Below are positions 9,118 to 20,722 of a stretch of 64,000 bases of DNA, piece by piece (the first letter of the stretch is position 1; each line of letters opens with the position of its first letter). The stretch is from Sva-07 sp963747375. Its GTDB lineage: Bacteria; Actinomycetota; Acidimicrobiia; Acidimicrobiales; Ilumatobacteraceae. Made by a program: the position numbers and the translations under genes. The notes below the pieces were generated by a model, which worked only from the letters and a program-made list of their open reading frames with translations, was not told where the DNA came from and did not search any database. The DNA is taken from contig CAVVFL010000016.1 of NCBI GenBank assembly GCA_963747375.1, positions 1-64,000 of the forward strand, written 5' to 3'.

Positions 9118-11013
9118 TCAGCGTCGACGTGAGCGGATCAGTTCGGCTACTGACCACGCTTGGAACGGGCAACCCGTGGTGGCGTGCGGTGCGATGCCGT
9201 CCGCCGTCTCGGACACCGATCCGAGACCGGCCTCGGCGAGGTGCAGCTCGACGGCGTCGAGCACGCCCGTGATGTCGCGTCCCGCTCGAATCGACGCGTC
9301 CACGTACGGTCCGATCAGCCAGGGCCACACCGTCCCCTGGTGGTAGGCGCCGTCGCGTTGCACCGGCGAGCCGCGATGGTGCGCGCGGTAGGCGGCGTCG
9401 GTGGGCGAGAGGGAGCGCAGACCCATCGACGTGACGAGCGTCGCGCACGCATCGAGAATCGACGCGACCGAGTCGGGATCGTCGACAGGGGCGAACGGCA
9501 ACGACGCGGCCATCAGCTGATTGGGCCGACACGACGCGTCGATGGTGCCCGTCGGATCGACGACATCGGCGAGTCCGCCGCTGTCGAGCGTGAACAGTGG
9601 ACCGAACGACGACCTCGCCCGGTCGAGGAGGGCGTCCCACTCGTCGGAGCGTCGCCCGAGTCGCCCGATGATGTCGATCGTCGAGGTGAGTGCGTTGATC
9701 CACAGGGCCTGGATCTCGACCGGAAAGCCGGCGCGCGGCGTGACCGGACGGCCATCGATCCGGGCATCCATCCACGTGAGTGCCCAACCGTCGGCACCGC
9801 CGCGCAGCAGGCCGGTCGAGTCGTCGACGCCGATGCCGAACCTCGTCCCGTCACGGTGCGATCGGAGGATGTCGACCAGCGTGTCGGCAAGTTGCTCGCC
9901 GAGGGTGAGGTCGCCGGTGTGCTCGATGTGGCGATGGGTCGCATGGACGAACCACAAGGCGGCATCGATCGTGTTGTACTCGGGCGTCCCCACGTCGGCG
10001 GTGTTCGCGAGCATCCCCTCCGACACCGTCTGAGCCGCCCGCACGAGCACCTGCCGGCCCTCCTCGGCCCGCCCGGTGCACAGGAACAGGCCCTCGTACG
10101 CGGTGAACAGGTCACGCGACCACTCCCCGAACCAGGGATACCCGGCGACGGCCGACGGGCCCGTCGGCGTCCGGACGATGAACTGATCGGCAGCTCTCGC
10201 CAAGATGCGGCCCACGTCGTCGGCGGCGCCGGCCCGATCGGCGAGCGCGCCGGCGCGTGCTCTGGCCGCGGCGACGATGGCTGTTGCCCGAATGGCAGGG
10301 CCGGCGAGATCGGCCCCGACAGTGAGCTCGAACACATCGCCGGCCGCGAGGGTGCTCCGGAAGACACCCGCGGCCCAGAGGTCCTCCGTGGCGCCGAGAC
10401 CGCGAGCGGACTCCTCGCGGTGGTACTCGCCGCGATACCAGGCGCCACCCGGTTCGAAGCCGGCGCCATCGACCCGATAGGCAGATTCGAAGACGAATCC
10501 GGCCGGTGTCGTCTCGACCGCGGGGTCCGGACCGGCAAAACGATCGCCGTGCTGGTCACGCCAGGTACACAGCGGCGTGATCTCGAGTCTGGCATCGCCG
10601 GACAGGAGACGGTGCACGATCCCGACGGTCGGTTGTCCGTGGGCCGCCGCGATCTCGACCTCGAAACGGACGTCGCCGAGGTCGTAGCGCCAACGAGGCA
10701 CGCCGTCATCGAGATCGAACGTGGCGACGAGTTCGTGGCCCCGTGGCCACACCGCGCCGTCGCTCCACTCATGCGTGGCGAGCTGGAACCGATCGTCGCC
10801 GACCACGACGACGGTGTCGAGTCCGGCGAGGCCGAGCATCCGTGACGCTCCGGCCGGTGCTGTCGCGGTGATCAGCAGTCCGTGATATCGGCGGGTGCGC
10901 AGCCCCGCGACGGTGCCCATGGCGTACCCACCGAGGCCATCGGTGACGAGCCACTCGCGCCGGGATGCGTCGTCGAGCCGTCCGCACACGCCTCGACCGA
11001 AGGCGATGCGCAT
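9118..11013 (-). CDS. amylo-alpha-1,6-glucosidase / glycogen debranching-type hydrolase (GH133-like)
   Basis: A 631-residue cytoplasmic glycoside hydrolase. The N-terminal REWLVTDGLGGYAMGTVAGLRTRRYHGLLI is the hallmark of the GDE N-terminal domain. The (alpha/alpha)6 barrel half contains FIVRTP...VAGYPWFGEWSRDLF, with the likely catalytic acid Asp, and a second acidic site in the TVWPWLIGPYVDA region. Such enzymes hydrolyse alpha-1,6 branch glucose in glycogen-like polymers. The ATG at 11013 was chosen because the conserved family sequence begins directly after it; the stop of the upstream gene is 5 bases away, so the two hydrolases form an operon. Confidence 0.88.
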   Translation of the reverse strand: MRIAFGRGVCGRLDDASRREWLVTDGLGGYAMGTVAGLRTRRYHGLLITATAPAGASRMLGLAGLDTVVVVGDDRFQLATHEWSDGAVWPRGHELVATFDLDDGVPRWRYDLGDVRFEVEIAAAHGQPTVGIVHRLLSGDARLEITPLCTWRDQHGDRFAGPDPAVETTPAGFVFESAYRVDGAGFEPGGAWYRGEYHREESARGLGATEDLWAAGVFRSTLAAGDVFELTVGADLAGPAIRATAIVAAARARAGALADRAGAADDVGRILARAADQFIVRTPTGPSAVAGYPWFGEWSRDLFTAYEGLFLCTGRAEEGRQVLVRAAQTVSEGMLANTADVGTPEYNTIDAALWFVHATHRHIEHTGDLTLGEQLADTLVDILRSHRDGTRFGIGVDDSTGLLRGGADGWALTWMDARIDGRPVTPRAGFPVEIQALWINALTSTIDIIGRLGRRSDEWDALLDRARSSFGPLFTLDSGGLADVVDPTGTIDASCRPNQLMAASLPFAPVDDPDSVASILDACATLVTSMGLRSLSPTDAAYRAHHRGSPVQRDGAYHQGTVWPWLIGPYVDASIRAGRDITGVLDAVELHLAEAGLGSVSETADGIAPHATTGCPFQAWSVAELIRSRRR

Positions 11014-11018
11014 GTCGG

Positions 11019-13688
<2,670 letters not shown>

Positions 13689-13747
13689 CTCGTGTCTCCA
13701 GTTCTGACGATGGGATTTCGTTGTCGACCGCGGCCCAGGATCGAGGG

Positions 13748-14587
13748 TCAGGCGGTCTCATTCCAGTGTTCCTTGGTCTGGACGAGCCAGAAGGCGGCGA
13801 ACAGCGTGATCTCGGTCGCTTCCAACACGAGGACCATGTGATCCCAGCTCGAGCCCATCGGGAACATGACGGCGGCCGCAGCGACCATCAGGAACGCAAT
13901 GGATGCGTACAGCCAGAAGTAGACCCGTGGCGCCGGATCGTCGCGCCGCTGCCACGCGTTGAGCCCGACGGCGATCGCGAGGAAGAGGAACATGGTGACG
14001 GCCGCCAGCCCGTGGGCGCGAGTGTCGAAGTCGTCCCAGAGGGCGAACACGACGGCGCCGCCGACCAGGAACGCCATCGCTGCGAGCAGGCCGAGACGCA
14101 TTCGAACCGGGCCGATCTCGGCAATGGCCTTCATGTTGCGGGTGGTGATCGTGGCGATGACCGCGGCGACGATCAGGCCGACGATGCCGGTCACGATCAG
14201 CGCGGTGATGTTGTTGTCGATGTTCGCCACCACCCAGTCCGCCGGCACACCGTCGTTCACCGGGAGCGGGTTCGGGGTCTGCGACCAGCACGTGCCGACG
14301 TCGGACGTCGGCACGACTGCCACGATCGGGGCGAGCATCCCCGCAGCATTGAGTGCCGCGTCCTCCCACGTCGTGCTGCCCTTGATGACGATCAGGCAGA
14401 GCCCGACCGCCATGAGCACGCCGACGAAGATCGCCTTGGCCGGCGTGTAGTAGTAGGCCGACACCGAGGTCTGCCAGCAGTCGACCTGAGCGCGTTCGAT
14501 GGCGATCGACACGGCCAGCAGCACAACCGCACCGACCATGCTGATGCGCAGGTAGCGGTACGTCGTGATCGCCGCGGTGTCAGCCAT
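13748..14587 (-). CDS. polytopic membrane protein of unknown function
   Basis: A 279-residue protein with about seven hydrophobic helices (for example ISMVGAVVLLAVSIAIE, AIFVGVLMAVGLCLIVI, ITALIVTGIVGLIVAAVIA, LGLLAAMAFLVGGAVVFAL, MVLVLEATEITLFAAFWLV). A short motif after the first helix, QTSVSAYYYTPAKAIFVGVL, recurs in a widespread uncharacterised membrane family (S-S-Y-YYT-P-R/K). No catalytic motif could be recognised. It sits between the glucan hydrolase genes and the glycosyltransferase-like gene, all on the minus strand, with gaps of 59 and 65 bases. Confidence 0.75.
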   Translation of the reverse strand: MADTAAITTYRYLRISMVGAVVLLAVSIAIERAQVDCWQTSVSAYYYTPAKAIFVGVLMAVGLCLIVIKGSTTWEDAALNAAGMLAPIVAVVPTSDVGTCWSQTPNPLPVNDGVPADWVVANIDNNITALIVTGIVGLIVAAVIATITTRNMKAIAEIGPVRMRLGLLAAMAFLVGGAVVFALWDDFDTRAHGLAAVTMFLFLAIAVGLNAWQRRDDPAPRVYFWLYASIAFLMVAAAAVMFPMGSSWDHMVLVLEATEITLFAAFWLVQTKEHWNETA

Positions 14588-14652
14588 CGTCGCTCCAGCC
14601 TGGCACAGTCGCAGCGTTCGCTTGCTCAGGCGTCAAACACGACGAGCACCAG

Positions 14653-16209
14653 TCAGCCGTCGGCCGACGGGATCCGCCACAGGATCCACGTCGCGTCCGA
14701 CCAGACCTCCTCGAACCCCGCGAGTCGGGCGTCGCCCAGGCCCAGCTCGGGCTGCCAGTACGTGGAACCACGACGCTGGGCGAAGTAGTCGGCGTTCTGG
14801 ACGATGCGGTCGAGATTCTTGGTCTGGAAGGACCGCCGGTCGGTGAGCAACGTCATCGTTCGGGCACGGGCGTAGGCGATGATCGCATCGGATGGCGTGA
14901 GCTCCGACACCGCCTCGAAGATCGGAGCGACCTTCGGGTTGGACGGGCCCGACTGGACGCGCCCCGCCGCGTTGTAGTCGCGCGCCTCGCCGACCTTGCC
15001 GGGCAGGACGACGAGGTGGGCGACCACGACGACTGCGAGCGGCGCCAGGGCGAGGGCGCGTCCCACCTGCGGCCGGCGGGCGAGGAGCAGCCGGCCGGTC
15101 GCCAGGAGTGCAACGGTTGCGAAGTAGGCGACCCAGGGCGTGACCTGGAACCAGTACCGGTCGACCTTGCGGAGATGGGTGCTGATCAACAAGGCGCTGC
15201 CGAGCGCGAGGAGCAGCAGTGGACCGTCGAGCGTCGGACGTCGACGTACACCGATCACGGCCCCGGCGGCGGCGAGACCGAGGACCGCGATGCCGACGAG
15301 TGGGTGGATGCCGAAACCGACCTGGTCGGCGAGGGTTCCGGGGAACTCGCTGAGGCGGTTGTCGATGAACGTCATCGAGTTGCCGTTGTCGGGCAGCAGC
15401 GCCGTCGGCAGAAGCAGTTGGAACAGCACGGTCGCGACGACGAACGCGAGAAACGGTGTGACGATCGCGCGCCAGGTGGCGCGGACCCGTACGACCAGTG
15501 CTGCCGGTGTGCGTCGGCCGTCGATCGACATGATGAGGTCGTACAGCTGCATCACGGCGATCACCCCGAGCAGCACGATGCCTTCCCGACGCACGTTGAA
15601 CACCAGCGTGACCATCGCGCCGAGCACGATCAGGTCACTGCGGGTCGCGGTCAGCAACGTGGCTCTCGAGCGAACCCGGTCGTACCACCAGATGAACACC
15701 CCGACCGCGGCGAGGTGCGGGAACTCGGTGAGCAGCTGGTCGGTGTGCACGAGGAACACCGGCGCCGTTCCCACCACAGCCACGATGGCGAGCGCGGCCA
15801 CGCGGCCGATGCGTCGGCGCACGATGCCGTGCAACAGCACGAGCCAGACCATGAAGATCCCGACCTCGACGAGCTTGAGCCGGTCGTAGTCGTAGCCCCA
15901 CAGGTGGACGAACGGCGACAGCAGCAGCGGCCAACCCCACGGGTAGGCCAGCGGGCTGAAGGCATCGTCGGAGTTCAGAACGGCGAACCGGTTGTCGGCG
16001 AGCACGGCCCCGATGTCGCCGTCGAACACGCTGCGAGCCTGGCGCAGATACAGCGCGAAGTCGTCGCCTTGGGTGTGACCGTTGCGGTGCAGTTGCACCG
16101 CGAGGATGCCCGAACCGATCACGACGACGCCGAGAGCGACGGCGCGCAACCAGCGAGACGAGGTCAGCGTGACGGCGCGCACCGTGTGACGATACGCGCC
16201 GAGTGGCAC
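14653..16209 (-). CDS. GT39/ArnT-like polyprenyl-phosphate-dependent membrane glycosyltransferase
   Basis: A 518-residue membrane protein with about eleven predicted helices. After the first helix comes HTQGDDFALYLRQARSVFDGD, where the acidic pair matches the catalytic Asp of GT-C enzymes that use lipid-phosphate sugars, and PWGWPLLLSPFVHLWG is another loop typical of the group. The C-terminal extracytoplasmic part (IIAYARARTMTLLTDRRSFQTKN, and a WSDATWILWRIP end) is conserved among such proteins. Acceptor and sugar are unknown. The start at GTG 16209 is uncertain; a GTG nearer the first helix is possible. Confidence 0.65.
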   Translation of the reverse strand: MPLGAYRHTVRAVTLTSSRWLRAVALGVVVIGSGILAVQLHRNGHTQGDDFALYLRQARSVFDGDIGAVLADNRFAVLNSDDAFSPLAYPWGWPLLLSPFVHLWGYDYDRLKLVEVGIFMVWLVLLHGIVRRRIGRVAALAIVAVVGTAPVFLVHTDQLLTEFPHLAAVGVFIWWYDRVRSRATLLTATRSDLIVLGAMVTLVFNVRREGIVLLGVIAVMQLYDLIMSIDGRRTPAALVVRVRATWRAIVTPFLAFVVATVLFQLLLPTALLPDNGNSMTFIDNRLSEFPGTLADQVGFGIHPLVGIAVLGLAAAGAVIGVRRRPTLDGPLLLLALGSALLISTHLRKVDRYWFQVTPWVAYFATVALLATGRLLLARRPQVGRALALAPLAVVVVAHLVVLPGKVGEARDYNAAGRVQSGPSNPKVAPIFEAVSELTPSDAIIAYARARTMTLLTDRRSFQTKNLDRIVQNADYFAQRRGSTYWQPELGLGDARLAGFEEVWSDATWILWRIPSADG

Positions 16210-16252
16210 CTGCGGCAGGTCACGGCCGTTCCGGACCCGACCCGCATGCCGG

Positions 16253-17077
16253 TCAGTCGTACCAGTCGAGCGTTGAGCGCATGGTGGCTTCGAAGTCCTC
16301 GAACGGCATCGAGGACTTCACCGACGAGATGAGCTGCGCATCGTTGCCGACGAACTGACGGAAGGGAGCGTCGGGATCGAGCGCTGCGGTCACGATGGCG
16401 TCGGCGACATCCTGCGGATCCGGCGCTGCGCCGTCGCCGGACAGCACGCCCTGGCTGTCGCGGAACCGATCGGAGCGGGCCTGGTACTCCGAGCCCTCCC
16501 AGCCGGGCACGGTGACGATGTTGTCGTGGAATCCGGTGTCGAAACGGCCGGGCTCGACCAGGCGGACCCGGATGCCGTAGATGCTGGTCTCGAAGTGCAA
16601 CGCCTCGCTCAACGCTTCGAGGGCGTGCTTCGACGCGGCGTACACCCCACCGAATGGTGCACCGACGACGCCGGCGATGCTCGACACGTTGACGATCGTG
16701 CCGCCGCCGCGTTCGCGCCACGCCGGGAGCACGGCGCGGATGACCCGCAGCGGACCGGCGACGTTCGTGTCGAACTGCCGGGCCAGGAGTTCGTCGTCGA
16801 CCATCTCGACCGCGCCCGCGACCTCGAAACCGGCGTTGTTGACCACGACGTCGAGCTCGGCGGGGTCACCGACCGCTGCCGCGACCGATGCCGGATCACA
16901 CACGTCGAGCGATCGGATCTCGATCGGGAGGTCTTCGGATGCGGCGGCCGACCGGAGCTCCTCACCCTTGGCGAGGTTGCGCATCGTGGCGACCACCTCG
17001 TGGCCCTGCCGGGCCAGGCTCAGGGTGGCGAGCTTGCCGAATCCGCTGTTGCTTCCGGTGATCAGGATGCGAGTCAT
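16253..17077 (-). CDS. short-chain dehydrogenase/reductase (classical SDR)
   Basis: A 274-residue NAD(P)-dependent oxidoreductase. The cofactor motif TGSNSGFG is at residues 7-14, NNAG follows near residue 80, the catalytic Ser is in NVSSIAGVVG and the Tyr-Lys pair in YAASK. The basic residue in ATMRNLAK after the second strand suggests NADP preference. The first residues MTRILITGSNSGFG fix the start at the ATG 17077. Substrate is not predictable; it lies between the glycosyltransferase gene and an acyl-CoA ligase gene on the same strand. Confidence 0.92.
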   Translation of the reverse strand: MTRILITGSNSGFGKLATLSLARQGHEVVATMRNLAKGEELRSAAASEDLPIEIRSLDVCDPASVAAAVGDPAELDVVVNNAGFEVAGAVEMVDDELLARQFDTNVAGPLRVIRAVLPAWRERGGGTIVNVSSIAGVVGAPFGGVYAASKHALEALSEALHFETSIYGIRVRLVEPGRFDTGFHDNIVTVPGWEGSEYQARSDRFRDSQGVLSGDGAAPDPQDVADAIVTAALDPDAPFRQFVGNDAQLISSVKSSMPFEDFEATMRSTLDWYD

Positions 17078-17127
17078 GTCGTGCCCTTCGCTCGAATGAG
17101 ACGTGTCGTCAGCGCAGACCCATGGTC

Positions 17128-18801
17128 TCAGGTGGTGATGGAGTCGCGGAGTTCGCGCTTGAGGATCTTGCCCGACGCGTTGCGGGGAAGCTGTTCAGTG
17201 ACGATCGTGACCCTCGTCGGCACCTTGAAGCTCGCGAGGCGCTCGCCGACGAAGCGTTGCAGGTCGCCGACGTCGAGTGATTCACCGGGCTTGACCATCA
17301 CGTGGCAGGCCAGTTCCTCGCCGAGGCGCTCGTGCGGGATGCCGTACACGGCGGCTTCGTAGACGGCCGGATGCTCGTAGATCGCGGCCTCGACCTCGGC
17401 GCAGTAGATGTTCTCGCCGCCGCGCAGGATCATGTCCTTGGCGCGGTCGCTGACGTACACGAATCCCTCGTCGTCGACGCGGCCGATGTCGCCCGAACGC
17501 AACCAGCCGTCGACGATCGTGTCGGCGGTCGCGTCGGGTCGGTTCCAGTAGCCCCGGATGAGCATCGGGCCGCGGAACCAGATCTCGCCCGTTTCGCCCT
17601 GTGCCAGGTCGTGGCCGAGTGGGTCGGTCACCTTGATGTCCATCACCGGCACCTGTCTCCCCGTCGAGGTCGGGTGCGACATGAAGTCGTCGCCGCTGTT
17701 GCCCGGGCCGTACGCATTCGTCTCGGTCATGCCGTAACCGAGGCTCGGGCGGCCCCGTCGGAAGTTGTCGTCGATGCGCTTCACCAACTCGGGAGGCATC
17801 GGTGCACCGCCGCCGCCGACCGACCGCAGACTCGACGTGTCGCGCTCGGCGAAACTCGGGGCTTCGAGCAGGTCCCAGCTCATCGTGGGCACGCCGACGA
17901 AGCTCGTCACCCGCTCCTGTTCGATCAACTCCAAGGCGCGATCAGGATCCCACTTGTATGTCATCACCAGCTTCGATCCGCCGACGAACGCTCCGAGCAT
18001 CACCGGAACGAGCCCGGTCACGTGGAACAGCGGCACGCAGAGCATGAACGCGGTCTGTGGCTTGTCGGGATCGGGCTCTTCGGGTTCGCGCAGGGCGTTG
18101 ACCCCGCCGCGTGCTGCGAACGCCATCAGTGCGCTGAGCACCGCCCGATGGGTCGAAACAGCGCCCTTGGGATGACCCGTGGTCCCCGAGGTGTAGAGGA
18201 TCGTGGCATCGTCGTCGGGGTCGATCTCGACGTCGGGCAGCGTGGCGCCTTCGACGAGCAGATCGTCGAGGGCCACGACGTCATCGGCGGCGCCCGACGC
18301 GACGTCGCGAACGGTCACCACCTTCACCGACACCGCACCGGGCTCCGCGGCGCGCAGGCGCGCGAGGCGGTCGGCGTCGGCGAACACCACCTTGGCGCTC
18401 GAGTCGGCGAGGGCGAACACCATCTCGTCGGTCTGCCACCAGGCGTTCATCGGCACGGCGATGGCACCGACCGAGGTGATCGCGGCGAATGCCGCGATCC
18501 ACTCCGGGTAGTTGCGCATGGCGATCGCGACCCGGTCGCCCTTCACGACGTCGAGGTCGTGCACCAGTGCGTGACCGATCCGGCCGATCAGTTCGAGCAC
18601 CTTCGGCATCGACCACCGCTCGTCCTCGAACACGATGAAGTCGTCGGTCCGGGCAGCGGCGGCGGCGAACAGGTACCGCATGTTCGGTGGGGTGCCCGCG
18701 AAGACCTTGGTCCTCACGCCGAGGACGTCGATCTCCTCGATCTCGAATCGTGTGCCGGGCGCGCAGACCGCGGCGCACGCCTGCTGGAAGGTCATCGTCA
18801 T
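17128..18801 (-). CDS. acyl-CoA synthetase (AMP-binding, FadD-like)
   Basis: A 557-residue adenylate-forming enzyme that activates a carboxylic acid to its CoA thioester with ATP. The P-loop is ILYTSGTTGHPKG, the A5 motif GYGMTETNAYGPG, the hinge/A8 motif GDIGRVDDEGFVYVSDRAKD followed by GGENIYCAEVE, and the catalytic Lys lies in NASGKILKREL at the C-terminus. All elements are intact. The ATG at 18801 begins MTMTFQQA; ATG 18795 is an alternative. Chain length of the substrate is unknown, but the nearby SDRs and the FadJ-like gene point to fatty acid or steroid side-chain degradation. Confidence 0.93.
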   Translation of the reverse strand: MTMTFQQACAAVCAPGTRFEIEEIDVLGVRTKVFAGTPPNMRYLFAAAAARTDDFIVFEDERWSMPKVLELIGRIGHALVHDLDVVKGDRVAIAMRNYPEWIAAFAAITSVGAIAVPMNAWWQTDEMVFALADSSAKVVFADADRLARLRAAEPGAVSVKVVTVRDVASGAADDVVALDDLLVEGATLPDVEIDPDDDATILYTSGTTGHPKGAVSTHRAVLSALMAFAARGGVNALREPEEPDPDKPQTAFMLCVPLFHVTGLVPVMLGAFVGGSKLVMTYKWDPDRALELIEQERVTSFVGVPTMSWDLLEAPSFAERDTSSLRSVGGGGAPMPPELVKRIDDNFRRGRPSLGYGMTETNAYGPGNSGDDFMSHPTSTGRQVPVMDIKVTDPLGHDLAQGETGEIWFRGPMLIRGYWNRPDATADTIVDGWLRSGDIGRVDDEGFVYVSDRAKDMILRGGENIYCAEVEAAIYEHPAVYEAAVYGIPHERLGEELACHVMVKPGESLDVGDLQRFVGERLASFKVPTRVTIVTEQLPRNASGKILKRELRDSITT

Positions 18802-18850
18802 GGGGGCTCGTCGTAGCACACGGAACCCGTTCCCGCCCGACCCGGGAGCG

Positions 18851-19606
18851 TCAGGTCCGGTCAGGGAGTGGACCGCCCAGCTTGGAGAGGATCGACGACA
18901 GCACGGCTTCACGCGACCGCAGACCCTCCTTGTAGACGGTGTTGTCGGTGTCGGCAACCTCGTAGCGGAGGTCGCGGAATGCCGAGTCGAGCACCTCGCG
19001 CAATATCTCGGACTGTTGGTCGTCGAGTTCGATGTTCATGGGGTCTGTCTCCGTTTCCATGGTTCGATGAATGTGTCCGACGGGATGGTCGGTGTCAGGT
19101 GCAGGGTCGGGAACGGCGCACGCTCGGATCAGGCGTTCAGCGTCGACCGCACCGCTCCACTCGCCCACGGCGACCGATTTGTTGGGCTCGAGCTGTTTGT
19201 AGACACGGAAGAAGTGCTCGATCTCGTCGAGGAGATGAGGTGCCACTTCGTCGATGTCGGCGTAGTTGCCCATCGAAGGATCACCGAGCGCAACACACAG
19301 AACCTTCGAGTCGGGTCCATCCTCATCGGTCATCGCGAGCACACCGATTGGGCGGGCGCGAACGTGACAGCCGGGAACGGTTCGTTCCTCGACGAGCACC
19401 ACAGCGTCGAGCGGATCGCCGTCGCCGCCGATGGTGTGACTGATGTATCCGTACTCGGCGGGATACTGGGTCGAGGTCGACAGCACGCGGTCCAGCCAGA
19501 CCGTACCGGTGTCGGGATCGATCTCGAACTTCGCTCTGCCACCACGCGGGATCTCGACCACCACGGTGACCTGGGTCGACGACGGGTGTCGGCGGTACCG
19601 GGTCAT
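18851..19606 (-). CDS. ppa: inorganic pyrophosphatase with an extra C-terminal domain
   Basis: The first ~180 residues are a family I soluble pyrophosphatase, hydrolysing PPi to phosphate: RAKFEIDPDTG supplies the active Lys, EYGYI is at 51-55, GGDGDPLDAVVL (Asp62, Asp64, Asp67) and DEDGPDSK (94-100) bind metal. The last ~62 residues (from Met190, IELDDQQSEILREVLDSAF) resemble a small stand-alone actinobacterial protein. Its ATG at 19039 is preceded in-frame by GGAG nine bases upstream, so a second internal start may be used, or a lost stop codon may have fused two genes. Confidence 0.85.
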   Translation of the reverse strand: MTRYRRHPSSTQVTVVVEIPRGGRAKFEIDPDTGTVWLDRVLSTSTQYPAEYGYISHTIGGDGDPLDAVVLVEERTVPGCHVRARPIGVLAMTDEDGPDSKVLCVALGDPSMGNYADIDEVAPHLLDEIEHFFRVYKQLEPNKSVAVGEWSGAVDAERLIRACAVPDPAPDTDHPVGHIHRTMETETDPMNIELDDQQSEILREVLDSAFRDLRYEVADTDNTVYKEGLRSREAVLSSILSKLGGPLPDRT

Positions 19607-19670
19607 GGCCACAATCCCTTCCCTCTCACCTCCCCATCGAGCCAGGGGATCAGGTCGGTTGTCCAGGGGA

Positions 19671-20588
19671 TTACGTCCCCGCGGTTGCCGACCCTGCAAT
19701 GGTGTCGGCTGCCTCCGAGTTGTCGGCGTCGTCGAGGAGCGACCGCCCGAGCCACAACGGCACGACCTGGCCGAGCAGCAGCGTGATGCCACCGAGAATC
19801 AGCAGGATGCGCATCAGGACAACTCCCGTGCTGAGATTGTTGTTCGCCTCGAGGGCCAGCGCTCGGGCATCGGCAACGCTCGCGCGGTACTGGTCGACCA
19901 GGGCTCCGGTGTCGCCGAGGTCGTCGCTGATCGACTCCACCGATCCGGCGAGTTCGTCGAGCCGCTGTTGCACGTCGCCGGCGGACCCGGTGAACTCGGT
20001 GAGGCTCGTGGCGGTGGTGCTCAACTGACCCGGTAGCTCCTCCAACGTGCCGGCGAGTTGGCCGAACGTGTCGCCGAGCCCGGCCGACGAGTCGTAGTCC
20101 GGGGTCAGCGGAAGGCTCGACAACGCACTCAACACCGAGTCGATGTTGTCGCCGATGCGCTCGAGCGACCGCACGGTGACGGCGGCGTCCTCCAGCGACG
20201 GCCCGACCGTGTCGGCAAGGCCGGCGATGTCGTCGATCGCCTGCGTGCCGGAATCGAACGAGCCGGACACCGCGGTGAGTGTGCCGGCGAGCGCAGTGAT
20301 GCCCTCGGTCGTCGAGACGAGCACGTTGTCGGCGAGATCGATCGTGTCGTCGATCGCGTCGAGGGACTGCAGGGTCACGTCGAGGCTGTCGTCGGAGGCG
20401 TTGGCCAGTTGGCCGACGAAGATCCACCCGACGATCATTCCGAAGACGGCGATCAGCATGCCGGCGATGCCGACACCGATCATCACGTGACCGGCGCGCC
20501 GGGTGTCCTGCGGCGACCGCCACCGATCCCGCAACGCCGACGACGTACGAGATGTGTCGGGCACATCTCGTACGTCGTCGGTTTCCAT
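19671..20588 (-). CDS. two-TM protein with a long extracytoplasmic helical domain, unknown function
   Basis: A 305-residue protein: a cytoplasmic N-terminus, a first helix at about 35-60 (MIGVGIAGMLIAVFGMIVGWIF), a roughly 190-residue Ser/Thr/Asp/Leu-rich region with heptad-like repeats predicted to be helical bundle or coiled coil, and a second helix near 260-280 (RILLILGGITLLLGQVVPLWL). The layout resembles the sensor part of methyl-accepting proteins but there is no signalling domain. The first 17 codons overlap a perfect 45-bp hairpin (20537-20581), so the true start may be later, for instance the ATG at 20483. Confidence 0.65.
   Translation of the reverse strand: METDDVRDVPDTSRTSSALRDRWRSPQDTRRAGHVMIGVGIAGMLIAVFGMIVGWIFVGQLANASDDSLDVTLQSLDAIDDTIDLADNVLVSTTEGITALAGTLTAVSGSFDSGTQAIDDIAGLADTVGPSLEDAAVTVRSLERIGDNIDSVLSALSSLPLTPDYDSSAGLGDTFGQLAGTLEELPGQLSTTATSLTEFTGSAGDVQQRLDELAGSVESISDDLGDTGALVDQYRASVADARALALEANNNLSTGVVLMRILLILGGITLLLGQVVPLWLGRSLLDDADNSEAADTIAGSATAGT
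20537..20581. terminator. perfect 20-bp-stem hairpin
   Basis: Two perfect 20-base arms (20537-20556 and 20562-20581) flank a 5-base loop TCGGG. It lies downstream of the FadJ-like gene on the minus strand and inside the annotated 5' end of the next gene. No clear U-tract follows in either direction, so calling it a terminator is an inference; it could also be a structured 5' leader of the membrane protein mRNA. Confidence 0.55.
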
Positions 20589-20722
20589 CGATGGGCAGTC
20601 TGCCAGATGCAGACTCGTCGCTCAGCCCCTGGCTGCGTCCCGATGTCCGAAGAGCACGACGCCGGCGAGGACGACCATGACGATCTCGGCCACGCCCGCC
20701 CACACAGCGAGCCGCGTCTGAT

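Noticed and set aside
9160..10845. 561-residue open frame opposite the debranching-type hydrolase
   Set aside because: Same reason: mirror of a strongly coding minus-strand gene.
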